DNA from: Girardinichthys multiradiatus
Lineage: Eukaryota > Chordata > Actinopteri > Cyprinodontiformes > Goodeidae
Direction of reading: 5' to 3'
Length of the DNA: 64,000 bases
NCBI RefSeq assembly: GCF_021462225.1
Contig: NC_061811.1
Span: forward strand, 4,175,163-4,239,162
A program made the translations under genes and the position numbers. A model generated the notes under the pieces. That model saw nothing but the letters and a program-made list of their open reading frames with translations, was not told where the DNA came from and ran no database searches. This document shows positions 1 to 10,370 of the stretch, in pieces; positions within the stretch are counted from its first letter, which is position 1, and every line of letters begins with the position of its first letter.

Positions 1-355
1 CCTCTGGATCTGACGGAGTTGACCAGAGATTTAAAGAATCGGTCTGAACTGAGTCCCGAATTGAACCTTCAGGCTCACTCTTCTGTGAGCAACCAGCGAA
101 GCGAATCCTGTCCGCTCTCCCAGCACCTTCTGTCGGCCCCATCTCAACAAACATGGCGGTCAAGGCGAGCCACTCTCCCTTACACCACTGGATCTATGAC
201 CATCCCCCCCGGCGGGTTTCCCTACGCTTACCTGTAAGCTGCACGATCAGTTTTGGTTGTTTCCCGTTCCCAGGATCATTTGTTTAAATAAACATTCACT
301 AATCTCATCTGTCTCTGGTTGTTCTCTGCATGTGGGTCAGGTCGGCAGTTAACAT
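1..355 (+). mobile_element. LTR-retrotransposon 3' end, probable (Ty3/Gypsy-type)
   Basis: The segment is GC-richer than the DNA after it. It contains an AATAAA signal near 286, and about 50 bases later a stretch of the form GTTCTCTGCATGTGGGTCAG before ending near ATTATGACA. That order (polyA signal, R/U5-like tail, terminal CA) resembles the 3' LTR ends of fish Gypsy elements. The left part is cut by the window edge, so no LTR pair or target duplication can be seen. It could also be a solo LTR or a gene 3' end. Confidence 0.4.
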
Positions 356-382
356 TATGACAATAACACAGCAAACAGAAAA

Positions 383-384
<2 letters not shown>

Positions 385-441
<57 letters not shown>
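385..441. repeat. (TA)n microsatellite
   Basis: About 28 uninterrupted TA units. Confidence 0.97.
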
Positions 442-443
<2 letters not shown>

Positions 444-944
444 AAATAAAAGAATAATAAATGTTAGAAAAAGGAAAAAAAATTAAAGAGTGGGATAAGC
501 AAACTCAAACAATCAAACACTATTCTCACACACACATGCATACACACAGCAACACACAAATAATCTAAATGGTTGACGGTCATACAGGTACAGGTTACTG
601 TTACATCAGTGTGGTTTGCCTACTTTGATGCTGGATCCAGTCTTGATTTAATAAGGTCAATCACATAATTAGGAATCTGTATTGAAATATCCTTTTAGTA
701 GTGCAAGTCTGCCCTGGTACATGCAGACAACAAGCTTCTCTCTATGGCCCGACAGAACACGTGAAGAAAAAAGGAAAACGTAACATTGTGATATTATTGT
801 TTTGTATTGAAATGCCGATTTTGATTACCATTAACCCACATTTTCTCTTTCTTTGCCAGTGTTAGCTTACTGACCCAGGCCACAAAAAATTATATGAGTT
901 GTCAGCACAAAGCACAGTAAAACTTCATTTTAATAGACAAATAC
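442..944. other. Unassigned AT-rich DNA
   Basis: Includes a short CA-rich patch near 525-560. No open frame, repeat family or RNA gene was recognised. Confidence 0.5.
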
Positions 945-1503
945 ACATTATTGAAAAAAGTATTCACTCACCCATCCAAATCATTGGATTTGGTTGTTCC
1001 AATCACTTGCATTACCATATGAATACAAAATGCAGCAACCAGCCTGGCAGACTGCTATTAAAACATTTGTTAAACAATGGGTAATTTTCAGGAACTAAAT
1101 TACAGTGTGGTACCATAATAGCCTGTCACATGTGCAATAAATATAGTTATGAAATTTCCTCACCACTTAAAATTACAGTCGAAATCTACAGACCTCCATA
1201 CTTCATATGGTCTTCAGTTTAGCTCAAGAACAGTGCATACACTGCTTTATGGAATGGGTTTACATGGCTGACCAGCTGCATCCAAGCCTCACGTCACCAA
1301 ATGCAATGCAAAGTGTCAGAAGAAATGGTGTAAACACGTTGCCTCTGAACTCTAACCCAGAGGATACTGGTTTTCTGGAGTTGAAGCTGTTATAGCTGCA
1401 AAGGCGGGGCAGACATCATATTAAATCCCATGGATTAAGAATGGAATGTTGTTCAAGTTTATATTCATATGACAGCAGACAAGTGAAGTGACTTTTGCCC
1501 ATG
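945..1503 (+). mobile_element. Tc1-like family D, internally deleted copy
   Basis: The left part starts with a Tc1-type end (AAAAAAGTATTCACTCACCC near 954), and the right part ends in its inverted partner (GTGACTTTTGCCC near 1489). Between them are pieces of a transposase gene on the plus strand: the N-terminal region (around 1070-1190), a middle piece (about 1190-1345) and the last codons, which read like a V-I-A-A-K-G-G C-terminus near 1390. From memory a full fish element of this type is about 1.6 kb, so roughly 1 kb is missing in at least two internal deletions. No coding capacity remains. Confidence 0.8.
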
Positions 1504-3764
1504 TCAGGTGTTATTGGAAAGTGTAGTTTCAATGCATGGCACCTGAATTCTATTGTCTTCTAAATATTGGATCAACATGGTCATTTGCATATTGCACACA
1601 TCAATAATGTGATGACGATGGCTGTTTGTTATATTGTTCAGCTCTTGTAGATGTGCAATAGTGTGACAGAGGTATTCTGGTTGTCCTAGTTGTCTTTTCA
1701 GCCCCTCCATTGTCCTGTCTGATGTTCCTTGTAAATAGTGAAAACTACAATATAGGCTGAGCTCTGCAGTTTAATCCATCTAAAGAATTTTAAACAGACA
1801 GGAGAAACCATGGTAGATTGTTATGTCTATTTCTCATGTTTCACACATGGCACCTCCTGCTTTCATTGGATATTTTCAGTTAATCTGCTGTATAACTTGT
1901 ATTTTTATTGATACCATCATTTTGTATGTTTGTTTAAAACAGGTCTGTTTTGAAAATGAAATCCTTTATTTCATTGTATGAAAAATGTACAGTTTAAAAG
2001 AAGAAACAAGTTAAAGGAGAATGTCCCCCTTGCTGCTGTCTATAGGGAGACTTGTCCTCTGCACCATCATGTGGTCAGAAACAGTACAGCAGTGACTATC
2101 ATTGACATTCCCCTCATAAAGGCCTTGGAGAGCAGGGCTTCCTTACTGAGGCATGGGAAGAAGGATGACACAATGTAATTGATCCCAAGCAGGAAATTGC
2201 ACACCTTGTTCCAGAGCTAAGAAAGTTTGTCCGTTATGCTGCCATCCACTCGCATACTTTCACCCTGAGGACGGATGCAAGAAGTGCTTCTGTATGCCAT
2301 CAAACCATGAAGAGATGTGTATAGATTTAGACTACAACACGTAGTGCACGATTTATCTTTTGAGAAGCCCTAGCCTTCAGGGTGATGTTTTGTTGATATC
2401 CTGCGAGCCCCAAGGTGCAGCCTTGATGTGGGCTGATATACAGGCAGTGAATGTTTTGTCTCTCCTGTTCACATTGAGCATGACAGAGAGGATTTTGGAA
2501 AGGCTGCTCTGCCAGATGGGAGATTGTTCCTTCATGGGTATTGTCTGCGAAAAGCCTTGGAATATGTCAGCTTTATCTGTGTTAAAACATACCAAACATT
2601 TTTCCATGTGATACTGTGCAACCAAAGCTATAGCCTCTCCCATCTGTGCTGCTGCGAACTGTATCTTGGTCCTGCAGCATCCAGCAGACGAGGCAGAAAT
2701 AACTCCACTGATCTGAGGAGAGTGCCAAATTTGTGATACGTAAATGTGTGAAATAGTGTGATATTGAGACGTGGTTCCAGATAGATTATGTTGTATCACT
2801 GAGCTGTGTTTTATCCAGACTCCTTGCCTGTCTTGCTTTTTTTTTGCCTCTCTATCTCTTTTGCACACACGTACACGCTGACACACATAATGCTCTATCA
2901 TCTCCCTCTTTCCAAGCAAGAGATGTAAGAAGCAAATATATGCTCTCACCCGCTCTGAATGCAATACCGAGGTCATGAATGGAATGTTAATGAATGTTTT
3001 ACCACAAATCAGTGGTCACACACTCGTACACACAGACATGCAGAATCCACACCAGGAGCAGCATAATGAGTACCAACCTCACCAAAACCAGAACAATACA
3101 GAAATTCAAATATGCATCACTCTGCAAGCAAGTGGGTTTTTTCTCTTATTTCTAGACCCCGCTAGCTTCACAAAATGCGCAAAAGATTATACTGACCAAC
3201 TATGTAGAGATATTCAAATGAAAGCAATGCAGCCATGTGGGTCCTATTCTGAATGCAGCTCGTGAACTCCAAATCTGTGTCACATTGGGAATAGCAGTGG
3301 AAGAGACAAAGGGGACAGAGGGTGTGGGAGAAGAGGCCGCGGCTCGTAGATCAAGAGGCTGTGTTTGAGTATCTTATCAAGGCTGTCGCTAGCTCAACCT
3401 GGCTCTGCTGACTATGTGTGAGGATTAGAAAGGCCCACAGCGGCTGATTATTCGGGTGAGTGAGCGGTTCTTTGTAAACAAACACTGTGGCTGGGATTGT
3501 TCTGGTTGCAACATGTTCAGAATGCCCCTCACGAACCCTGAACACTCACACACAAACAGAGGTAAAACCATTGGCGTGGATGAAGGTTCTCCTGCTGCTT
3601 TGTGCCCCTGTTCTAGAGTCTGCAGACATATTCATTCATTGCAGGTTTATGTGAAAAACCAACACAATGAGCGGCATAGCCTTAAACATTTTTACAAATA
3701 CAATTCTGAAAAGTGTGGCATGTGCTTATCGCTCTTTAATTTGAGCCCCTAAATTAATTAAGTG
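1504..3764. other. Unassigned region with one long minus-strand ORF
   Basis: No repeat family was recognised. A 199-codon open frame lies on the minus strand at 2377-2976. It has no recognised domain, and shorter frames overlap it on the plus strand. A moderately GC-rich patch lies at 3300-3560. I cannot assign a host gene. Confidence 0.45.
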
Positions 3765-5075
3765 CTTTCAGAAGTTCCCTAATCAGTAAATCCCCTGTTT
3801 GTTTAATCCCGGGATAAATACAGCTTCACTAATGTTCATTAATGTTGACTAATGTTCTCTATCAAATATCTAACGTTTGTGAGAGAACATTAGTGAACAA
3901 ACAGCATCAAGAAGACCAAGAAACCCCGAAGACAAGTCATGGAGAAAGTTGTGGAGAAGTTTAAAGCAGGGTCAGGATCTAAAACAATATCTCAAGCTTT
4001 GATCATGTCACAAAGCTCTGTTCAATCCACAATTTGAACATGGAGAGAGAATGGACCAACTGCAGACCTACTAAGAGATGGATGTCCACCTAAGCTGACA
4101 GGCCACACGATTATTAATCAGAGAAGCAGCCAAGAGGTTTAGGGTAACTCTGGAGAAGCTGCAGAAATCTACAGCTTAGAACAGGGTATATGTCAAAAGG
4201 ACAGCTATTAGTTGTGCACTCCACAAATCTGGTCTTGATGGAACAGGAGCAAGAAAAAAAGCCATTGTTCAAAAAAAACCATAAGAAGTCATGGCTACAG
4301 ATTGCAGCAAGCCATGCTGAAGACAAAGCAAACATGTGAAAGGTGAGACCAAAATTAAACGTTTGGTCAACATAAAAAAGACTATTTGTAAGAAAACTAA
4401 TAATGAACATTTCCCTGAGCAAACCAAATGGTGAAACACGGTGGGGTAAGCATCATTCTGTGGGAATACTTTTCTTCAGCATGGACAGGGAAGCTCGGAG
4501 TGTATGTGAAGATAGATGGAGCTTTTTGTTACTGAATGGTCTAGTCAAAGTCCAGACCTGAATCTAACTGAGAATATCTGGCAAGACTTGAAAATTGATG
4601 TTCACAGATGATCTCTATTTAATCTTACTGAGCACACCTGGCAGGTAAACTGTTTAGAGTTTTACCTTCAGGCCGTTGCTACAGAGCGTTGTTTATTAAA
4701 ACCAGCCGCCACAGAGACAGTTTCTTCCCCCAGGCTGTTTCTCTGATGAACATTTAATAGAGTACCAAACAACTGCATACTGAAGTTCCAAATGTACCTT
4801 TGTATATATGTATATTTAAGGACATAAAGATATATGCATAAATAAACAAAATGAAAAAAATAAAAAACAAACCCCAGAGAGCAAAGTGTAGTCAAATTCC
4901 TTGTTTGTATGTGCGAACTTGTCAATGAAGCTGATTCTGATTTATTTTGCAAAGCAGAATAGGCAAAACGTTCCGTCCCAAGATGTGAAAAGCTGATAGA
5001 TACATTCAGACGACTCACAGCTTGTAACCTGGAGCTACAGCAGAAGGTGGATCTACATAGTACTTACAGTATTTC
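3765..5075 (+). mobile_element. Tc1-like family B relic (copy 1)
   Basis: This follows the usual layout of the family: a short 5' leader, the AGAGAACATTAGTGAACAAA motif near 3882, then a decayed transposase gene on the plus strand. Its remains include the AAATGGTGAAACACGG region near 4427 and the degenerate S-P-D-L-N-like stretch near 4550. The 3' part is split by a LINE tail at 4634-4941 and resumes with the TATTTTGCAAAG motif at 4942. Many stops and frameshifts make it a dead copy. The outer ends are too decayed to place exactly. Confidence 0.8.
4634..4941 (+). mobile_element. LINE 3'-end fragment (Rex1/L2-like) nested in Tc1-B
   Basis: The plus-strand frame reads like the end of the reverse-transcriptase protein seen at 26876-27579: an L-P-S-G-R-C-Y-R-A-L block followed by F-F-P-Q-A-V-S-L-M-N. 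An AT-rich tail follows, ending in the GATTCTGATT repeat that closes this family. It is strongly 5'-truncated. The host Tc1 sequence is interrupted exactly here (ACTGAGC before, TATTTTGCAAAG after), which shows insertion after the Tc1 copy. About six bases of target seem to be lost. Confidence 0.8.
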
Positions 5076-6105
5076 AACTTAGTTTAAGCCTTTTCTATGT
5101 CAAACATATGCAAAAATTGTTTGAATATTAAAAAGTATGTCTCAAAGTAAAGGAATCCAAAGTAAAACGAAACAGTCTGAAGTTAGAGTAACTGAAAACT
5201 GTTGGTATCTGCACCCTGTTAAAGCCAAGATGAGTCAAGTGGAAACATATTGGGGGTAAAGTGAGTATAGGCATTTATAAGAAAGATTGTATTATTTTAA
5301 CAACAACACTAACATTATGCCAAGCAGATTGGAAACTGCAGAGAAAAAGATAAACTCCAAGAGAAGGGTTTATTTATAACACAAATTCCCATTCAGTGCT
5401 TGTTTTATTTTTACCACAGTCTTTCACAGTGTATGTTTTAAACAAACGTGGAGTGAGAAGCACCCGTGAAGGGCCTGTGAAGTCAGCTTCATCCCCAGAT
5501 ATCCATTCCAGATGCTGGCTAGACTTGTTGGAGCCAGGGCGCACTGTACCGGGGGCTGGATTTAGTTGTCTTTTTCTCCAGGTGTGATGCCTCATGCTGA
5601 TTCCCCCCACATGTTCTGGGGGTCTTATCCAAACACACAGGGGATGGTGACAGCACTGGTAGGCCTGCCCTGCCTCCTCCCTTCCTTTCTCCCTGCAACC
5701 CAGCCACCCACACAGGAGCAACAGCAGCAGCAACCAGTCGTCTGTTTCCATACCTGTCATCAGGGTCGCTGCCCTGAATGCCTGGCCAAAGCAGACCTGA
5801 AAGCTTCCTTTCTTTGCTCTTCTGCTTCACGCATTCTCCTTCAGACCTCTGCCTCCTCCTGGGTTTGAACCCCTTTGACAAAGGTTTATGTTCACATTGC
5901 CTGAGACTGGAGCCAATCAGTTGTTGATTTAGTAACTCAATCGTGCTCAACAGTGATATAGAACACATTAAACTTGTCATATTCTAAGCCTGGTCAGTTT
6001 TAGGACAGGAGAGCAAGAGGAAGTGCTAAAAAGTCAAAGATAAACAGAAGCTCTGATGTTTTGTGGGCTCCAGTGCATTTTTTTTTTTTTTTTTAATAAC
6101 ATTTG
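5076..6105. other. Unassigned region with a GC-rich island
   Basis: Between about 5440 and 5870 the composition is GC-richer and frames are open on both strands (153 codons minus at 5519-5980, 100 codons plus at 5566-5868). Open frames on both strands point to low stop density, not to a gene. A T16 run lies near 6079-6094. No family was recognised. Confidence 0.4.
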
Positions 6106-6793
6106 AATGTTTCACGTCTCTAAACGATTTTTAAAATCAGACTGAAATAGCTGAAGTAAATACAAAATGCAGTTTTTAAATCATGAAAAAAAGCTATCCA
6201 AACCCACTTGGCTCTATGTGAAAAACTAATTAACCCCCCTTGTTACTGTGATTAACCACATATTCTGTAAAGTTGAGCCACACCCAGGCTTGATTACTGC
6301 CTGACCTGCAAAAATCAAGAAATCAATTCAAAATGACTTGTCTGACAACATGAAGTAGGCAAAAAAGATATCTAAAAGCAACATATGAGGCCACAATCTA
6401 AAGAAATTTAAAAACAGATGAGAAAGTCACTGACATCCATCTGCCTGGATTGGGTTGCAAAGCTGTGTCTAAGGCTTTGGGACTCCAGAGAACCAAAGTG
6501 AAAGGTATTATCCACAAATGAACCGATGCCTGCAAGCTGGTTCAGACAGTCTGCTCGAGCTGCTGCTTCACAAATGATCTTTCATACACAGGAGAATATA
6601 ATCAAGGATACCCTAATGGTGCGTTCACACCAAACGCGGATTCTGCGAATATTTCGCGTCATTTGTGTGCTTTTGCCGGCTTCACATTCCGCTTGAACTC
6701 CGCGTTGGCATTTGGCAACAAGCGGCAACGCTTCGCCGCGTCATCAAATAGGAGGAGCTTCCATCTGCTGCTTGCTGGTTTCAACTGAACATG

Positions 6794-7046
6794 CTGGACA
6801 TGGATTTCACGGATAATCACGGTGTTTTACTTGTGGAGAGCCGAAGAACGCCGCCGACATCAATGTCCCTGGGTTCACCAGATTCTTCAGGGACGGGAAC
6901 AGTTCGGAGAGTACCACCACCTACTCCAGGAGCTGCGTCTGGATGATGGTCGATTTCAGCGGTACTTCCGTCTATCCAGGAACCAGTTCGAAGATCTGCT
7001 GCCCCGCGTTGGGAGACGAATCGGCCTCCGGGACGCCAACTACCGG
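6794..7046 (+). pseudogene. Harbinger transposase exon 1, broken (copy 1)
   Basis: The first codons follow GAACATG as in copy 2 but shift frame near 6812. The remaining frame (from about 6822) reads W-V-H-Q-I-L-Q-G-R-E-Q and then L-D-D-G-R-F-Q-R-Y-F-R, which matches the N-terminal helical region of Harbinger transposases. It is cut at the D-A-N-Y-R motif by the 284-bp insertion, which introduces a stop. The exon resumes at 7331 and ends at a GTGAGT splice donor at 7378. No catalytic residues are present. Confidence 0.8.
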
Positions 7047-7330
7047 TGACTGCAGTGAAGCCAGCCCGAAGACGGACACCGGACACTCAAGCTCCGCGGA
7101 GCCAGCGGCATCCAGCCCACGGCCGATCCGAGTCAGGCACCCAGATTTCGGCTAGCTGCTCTCTGTTGCTCCCTCTTCTGACGCCCGGTGGTTCACTAGG
7201 GACCGTCAATACGTTTCCGAACCAAACAATCGTGGAAAATCTGAGTGCCTGAATCGGATAAACTGTGAGCTAGATGCCGCTAACTCCGCGGAGCTTGAAC
7301 ATCCAACTTCAAACTAACTTCACCGCGGTT
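7047..7330. mobile_element. 284-bp inverted-repeat insertion inside Harbinger copy 1
   Basis: Comparison with copy 2 shows clean extra DNA here. It is flanked by direct TACCGG copies at 7041-7046 and 7331-7336. Its ends are imperfect inverted repeats: ACTGCAGTGAAG near the left end against ACCGCGGTGAAG read from the right. It is GC-rich and has no long frame. This is consistent with a small non-autonomous DNA transposon; the superfamily is unknown. Confidence 0.7.
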
Positions 7331-7494
7331 TACCGGCGCTGTATCCCCGCTGCTGAACGCCTGTCCATCTGTCTTTGGTGAGTAAATAAATCTCAGCTCA
7401 GTAAAAAAAACAGCCTATTTTTAATGTCCACATCTCCTAAATATAAAATATTTGTGCCTAAACATAACCAGGCCATGTCCTTTCTGTACTTGTC

Positions 7495-7566
7495 TCAGTA
7501 AAAGTAATTAGTTGAGTCACACAACTCTGGCTTGCTGCACACCACCTCTATGATCTGGTCCTCCAT
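7495..7566 (-). pseudogene. MADF-type protein exon 1 of Harbinger, broken (copy 1)
   Basis: On the minus strand an ATG at 7566 opens a frame that reads M-E-D-Q-I-I-E-V-V-C and then K-P-E-L, as in copy 2. At codon 24 a TGA (7495-7497) replaces the CGA arginine codon of copy 2, a typical CpG decay change. The following Y-R-K-D block is therefore not read. Confidence 0.65.
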
Positions 7567-8972
7567 CTTCACTGACAACCGCTTCTTCTCCGCTTTGGTC
7601 CTTCACCCTACGTCACAGCCACATCAAGTCCCTGATTGGTTGACGCGACGCGAATTTAGGAAAAAGTTCCGATTTTTCAACTCGTCCATTGCGTCGCTCC
7701 GCTCCCGCTTCGCTTGCCGTGCCCTCCGCGTTCTTCGCACCGCGCCGCACCGCGCCGCTCCGCTCCTGAACGCTCCTCTACATAGGGATAACATGTAAAT
7801 TGGCCGCTCCTTTCGCAGAAATCGCGTTTGGTGTGAACGCACCTTAACAGTGTGAGCGGTCTATTTATGCTGAAAGCATCCTGCTGCACTTGGCTTATAG
7901 TGTTGCTGCTTCTGTCTGCCTGTCTCTGCTTGGTTCTCTTCATCCCCTCCATCATCCCCACAGCCCTCATGGGCTGTGAGATCAAAGACCCCCACCTCAC
8001 TTCCTGGCATGTGTCAAAATATATTTGGGATGTAGAGATGCGCTAATCACAAATCATGAGCAGCAAGGCCATAGAGTGATAAGTTTGAAGCCTAGACACA
8101 ATTTATACTAGATTGGATAATAAAGATGTATTTAAAGATTTACACCCGAGGTCTCTGAATAAAATGGAAATAAACACGGAACAGTGGTGAACCTTCCCAG
8201 GATTGGAAGGCCTAGCAACGTTTCTCCAAGAGCTCATCAACGACTCATTCAGGAGGTCACACAAGAACCCAGAACAACATCTAAAGCATTGCAGGACTCA
8301 CTGCCTCAGCTAAGGTCAGAGTTCATGATTCTGCAATAAGAAACTTGTCAAAAAATGCACCCATAAGAGACTTGCAAGGCAACAACCACTGCTGATCCAA
8401 AACAACACTGGGGAAATATTCTGGTTAAATCATATTACATCTGGGATAAATGTAACACAGCATTTGAGGAGAAAGAACCTCCCCCACATTGTTAACCACG
8501 GTGGTGGTAATTTGATAGTCTGGGCGTCTTTTAAGCTCAAGTTCACTTGGTAATGCTGCAGAACAATGATCTAAAGTGAAAGTCCACCTCTGAATAGTTT
8601 GAAAAACATAAAGAAGGTTTAGGAGTGGTCCAGAAAAGTCATTTGTTTTGGAAAACCCTCAAATGTGTCTGAATTGTAAATGACTCGCTGTCGGTTATCA
8701 CAAATGCTTGATTGCAGTTGTTGCTGCCAAGGGTGGACCAAGGATTTGTTAGATTTAGGGTGTAATTACTTTTTCACATGGGGGTAGGTTGGTTTGGTAA
8801 GCTTTTTCCCCTTAAAAAAATGAAATCATCATTTAAAAACTGCTTTTTGTTTTCACTCGGGTTTCCTCATCTCATATTAAAATGTACTGGTGATCTAAAA
8901 CATGTATATGTGTCTAAAAGCAAAAACAGCAGCCATCTGTAAGGGGGTTACTTATTTACAGCTCTGTAAATG

Positions 8973-10170
8973 TTCACTGAGTAAAACTCTTTCAACTTCA
9001 CACCACAAATGTATTTCTTCGTTTCAAAATGCAAGTTTCCATGTAGCTACTTTTTTCTGTTAAGGGTATGGACAGATAGATGCAGAGGTGGTAAAAAATA
9101 TCAACTAGCCCACTCAAAATATGTCTCATGGCTTCAGTTGGATGCATTCCAGCTCTGGCATAACCAAGGACGACATATTTATGGGAAGAAGAAGTAAGCC
9201 TCCCCACTGAAACATGTTGGACTTTTTCTCTTTTAATCTGTTTCGGTTAATTAGGATGGATCGTTTTTTACTTGAACTTATGATGAAAATGTCTGAACTG
9301 ATTTGCCACAAATCAAACATGGATCCAGAGTTTAATTAGACCGAAGACATGCCCATTGTTTAAATTTGAAATTATGACGTCAACAGATTAGGATGATTTG
9401 TTTGTTTCTAATCGTAGCTCTGGAATGTTATTTATGCAATCCATTAATTTACTCACACTCGTAAGAAACTATGTTTTAAACTCAATTGTACAGATGTGGC
9501 TTGTGCCGCTGTGTATGTATTCTGTGTGTGTATGAGTCTACTGTCATAACTTTTCCGAGAGACTTATCCCCATGAGTCCAAGCCATGTAAATGATTTCCT
9601 GATGTTTGAACCATAACTGCTGTGATTTGACTCGCTGGATCAAGGTTTCATCCTCATAGCTGCCAGGATTGTCCCCAGAGTTCAATACCAACTTCATAAA
9701 TGATAATAATGCTTAATTGTTGCAAATTTGCAGTGTCTTTCAACGTGATGACGGAGAATAAAATGGGAGTTTATGACAGTTCCTGTGAAAGTAGCGGTTT
9801 TCTGTATTTTATCAAACAATCTTCTGGTGGTAAGAATGTTCTAGTTGCCTGACAGGGGTGATTAATAGGTTGTGTCCAACTAAATCTAAATTTTGGCAAC
9901 TTAAGCTTAATATGATGAGTGCAGCTAATGTCAGGAAGCTGTGGTTTTAGTTTGGAAGCTGTATTTTATTACAACTGTTCATCATTATCATGCTTTTCCT
10001 CCCTTTCTTTGTGGTGACTTAGAAATACATACAGCTTCTGCACAATTTGTCCTCTAACGGTCTTCTCTAAATACCTTGAAGGCCCCCACAGCTCAGCAGT
10101 ACTGTACATAAAATTATGCTCAAGATGACATATTTCTATTTATTGTCATAGAATGATAGACAGCCAGCCA
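8973..10170. other. Unassigned AT-rich DNA
   Basis: No frame above 75 codons and no recognised family. Confidence 0.45.
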
Positions 10171-10370
10171 GTCAGCCTAGTCAGAGTTCCACCTAGTCAA
10201 AGTCCAAAACAAAATCTGCCGAAATAAAACATCTTCACCTGAAGATGGCTGTGAACAAGTTAGATCTTCACAATCTGATTAATTTGGTGAAATTTTGCAA
10301 GATAGAGAGAGGACTCTGTTGCCAAGTCAAGACGTCACATCAGGGGTGTGAACACTTTTTGTTTCACTGT
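10171..10370 (+). mobile_element. Possible Tc1-like scrap
   Basis: CTAGTCAAAGTCCA followed by AAGATGGCTGTGAACAAG resembles the S-P-D-L-N region and the next helix of Tc1 transposase genes, and GTGTGAACACTTTTTG near 10346 resembles a Tc1 end. The match is short and decayed. Confidence 0.3.

Larger units (their letters stand above)
6617..7844 (+). mobile_element. PIF-Harbinger element, copy 1 (non-autonomous)
   Basis: The ends are inverted repeats (GGTGCGTTCACACC at the left; the reverse complement at the right), flanked by direct TAA copies at 6614-6616 and 7845-7847. A 3-bp TAA/TTA duplication is diagnostic of PIF-Harbinger. The element keeps the first exon of the transposase at the left and the first exon of a MADF-type protein on the opposite strand at the right. 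The catalytic DDE exon is missing. Relative to copy 2 (54018-54952) it carries a 284-bp insertion at 7047-7330. Confidence 0.92.
6522..8046 (+). pseudogene. Exon-like 97-codon frame interrupted by a Harbinger insertion
   Basis: If the Harbinger element (6617-7844) and one copy of its TAA target duplication are ignored, bases 6522-6616 and 7848-8046 form one continuous open frame of 97 codons ending in TAA. The frame holds a strongly hydrophobic stretch (about residues 47-69, rich in L, C, I and V) after a C/S-rich region, and then polar residues. That suggests a single-pass membrane protein or an uncleaved signal anchor. The segment sits inside a Tc1-like relic, flanked by a short AAATG repeat. 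I do not recognise the protein. It may be a captured host exon, a piece of another mobile element, or chance. Confidence 0.35.
6106..8972 (+). mobile_element. Tc1-like family C relic, split by nested insertions
   Basis: The 5' part (about 6106-6520) shows an AAGCTATCCAAACC-type end, a leader, and the start of a decayed transposase up to the motif ATTATCCACAAATG. The gene resumes at about 8160 (GGAACAGTGGTGAACCTTCC) and runs to the 3' end, where GTAATTACTTTTTCACATGG (about 8762) mirrors the 5' end. The 1.6 kb between the halves is foreign: an exon-like segment and, inside that, a PIF-Harbinger element. The Tc1 frame is full of stops. Confidence 0.8.

Noticed and set aside
5519..5980. 153-codon minus-strand frame
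   Set aside because: Overlaps open frames on both strands in a GC-rich patch. No domain, start context or splice signals that set it apart.
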